Below are positions 15,104 through 15,552 of a stretch of DNA of 15,552 nucleotides, piece by piece. Position numbers and translations under genes: made by a program. This DNA comes from Chloroflexota bacterium (GTDB taxonomy: Bacteria; Chloroflexota; Limnocylindria; QHBO01), in contig JACDBZ010000142.1 in assembly GCA_013694645.1 (NCBI GenBank), positions 1 to 15,552 of the forward strand, read 5' to 3'. Numbering within the stretch: the first letter of the stretch is position 1; every line of letters starts with the position of its first letter. Under the pieces are notes generated by a model. It was not told the origin of the DNA. It saw nothing but the letters and a program-made list of their open reading frames with translations, and did not search any database.

Positions 15104-15552
15104 ATGGCGGATTCACCGGCCGCGCAACCGTGCGCCGAGATGCGGCTGCTGGCCGATGAACGGTGCGAACTCGCCACCCGCGCTCGAGCCCAGGCGTCAT
15201 CCGCCGTGGAGATCTTGCGCGCGGCGCAGCGAACGTACGACGAGCACGAAGCGGCCGCCGTCACGGCGACGTGGCGCGCCGACCCGCGTGCCGTGCATGA
15301 TGCCAAGGATGCCGCGCAGGGCGGCTTCCGGGCCGCCGTCGCCGGTGCGACGACGTCAGACCAGCTCGAGGCGGCTGCGCGGGATTGGCTGACCGAGATC
15401 AACCGGATCAACACCGAAGCAAAGGACGCGACGGCCAGCGCGAAACGGGAACATGCCACAGCGGTGACCATCGGGGCGACCCTCGAGCGGCTCGGCCTGG
15501 AAGCGGACGCGGCCCGGATCTCGGCGGAGAACGCGGACGCTGCGTGCCTCAG
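15104..15552 (+). CDS. 5' end of an Ala-rich helical protein of unknown function (partial)
   Basis: An open frame from ATG 15104 reaches the window end with no stop (about 149 codons). Third positions are mostly G/C and the composition is protein-like: Ala- and Glu/Asp/Arg-rich with long predicted helices (for example [16 protein letters not shown] and [16 protein letters not shown]), suggesting a coiled-coil or helical bundle. No signal peptide or membrane segment is seen. ATG 15140 (residue 13) is an alternative start; neither has a clear ribosome binding site. It diverges from trpB, and its start lies only 30 bases from the trpB GTG. I do not recognise the family. Confidence 0.65.
   Translation, partial: MADSPAAQPCAEMRLLADERCELATRARAQASSAVEILRAAQRTYDEHEAAAVTATWRADPRAVHDAKDAAQGGFRAAVAGATTSDQLEAAARDWLTEINRINTEAKDATASAKREHATAVTIGATLERLGLEADAARISAENADAACL

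Noticed and set aside
15158..15471. Minus-strand Ser/Ala-rich open frames opposite the partial plus-strand gene
   Set aside because: They read as antisense shadows. The plus frame has the better codon third-position pattern and reaches the window edge without a stop.

Overview
The window is high-GC, densely packed bacterial DNA with short intergenic gaps, ATGA/GTGA stop-start overlaps, and several start codons that sit 7 bases after a TAnnnT -10 element, which points to leaderless transcripts. These traits and the gene content fit a high-GC Chloroflexota- or Actinobacteria-like bacterium. That placement is an inference; there is no rRNA or other phylogenetic marker here.

Left part (1-5273). 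The 3' end of an unrecognised gene is followed by a small DUF5808-type membrane protein and a four-helix membrane protein, both on the plus strand. A 34-residue membrane protein lies on the minus strand. From a divergent pair of near-identical -10 elements, a plus-strand operon then runs: a zinc-binding cysteinyl-tRNA synthetase/MshC-family ligase, a multi-helix membrane protein, and an S9-family serine peptidase, joined by 4-bp overlaps.

Middle (5354-7374, minus strand). A six-helix membrane protein with a leaderless GTG start and an acyl-CoA dehydrogenase. About 265 bases between them (5913-6177) hold nothing I can support.

Iron block (7440-12239, plus strand). A perfect 18-bp palindrome resembling a DtxR/IdeR iron box overlaps the -10 of a strong promoter. 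It precedes an FTR1/EfeU iron permease, then an Fbp-type ferric-iron ABC transporter: lipoprotein binding protein, fused double permease and ATPase. The four genes are tightly spaced and probably form one iron-repressed uptake operon. The start of the binding-protein gene appears frameshifted.

Right part (12244-15552). On the minus strand lie a dienelactone-hydrolase-family enzyme, a previously hidden 31-residue lipoprotein with its own leaderless promoter, and trpA and trpB (GTGA overlap), which make the two tryptophan synthase subunits. The conserved N-terminus of TrpB extends upstream of any usable in-frame start, so a second one-base frameshift is likely. A divergent, alanine-rich helical protein of unknown function starts immediately beside trpB and runs off the window.
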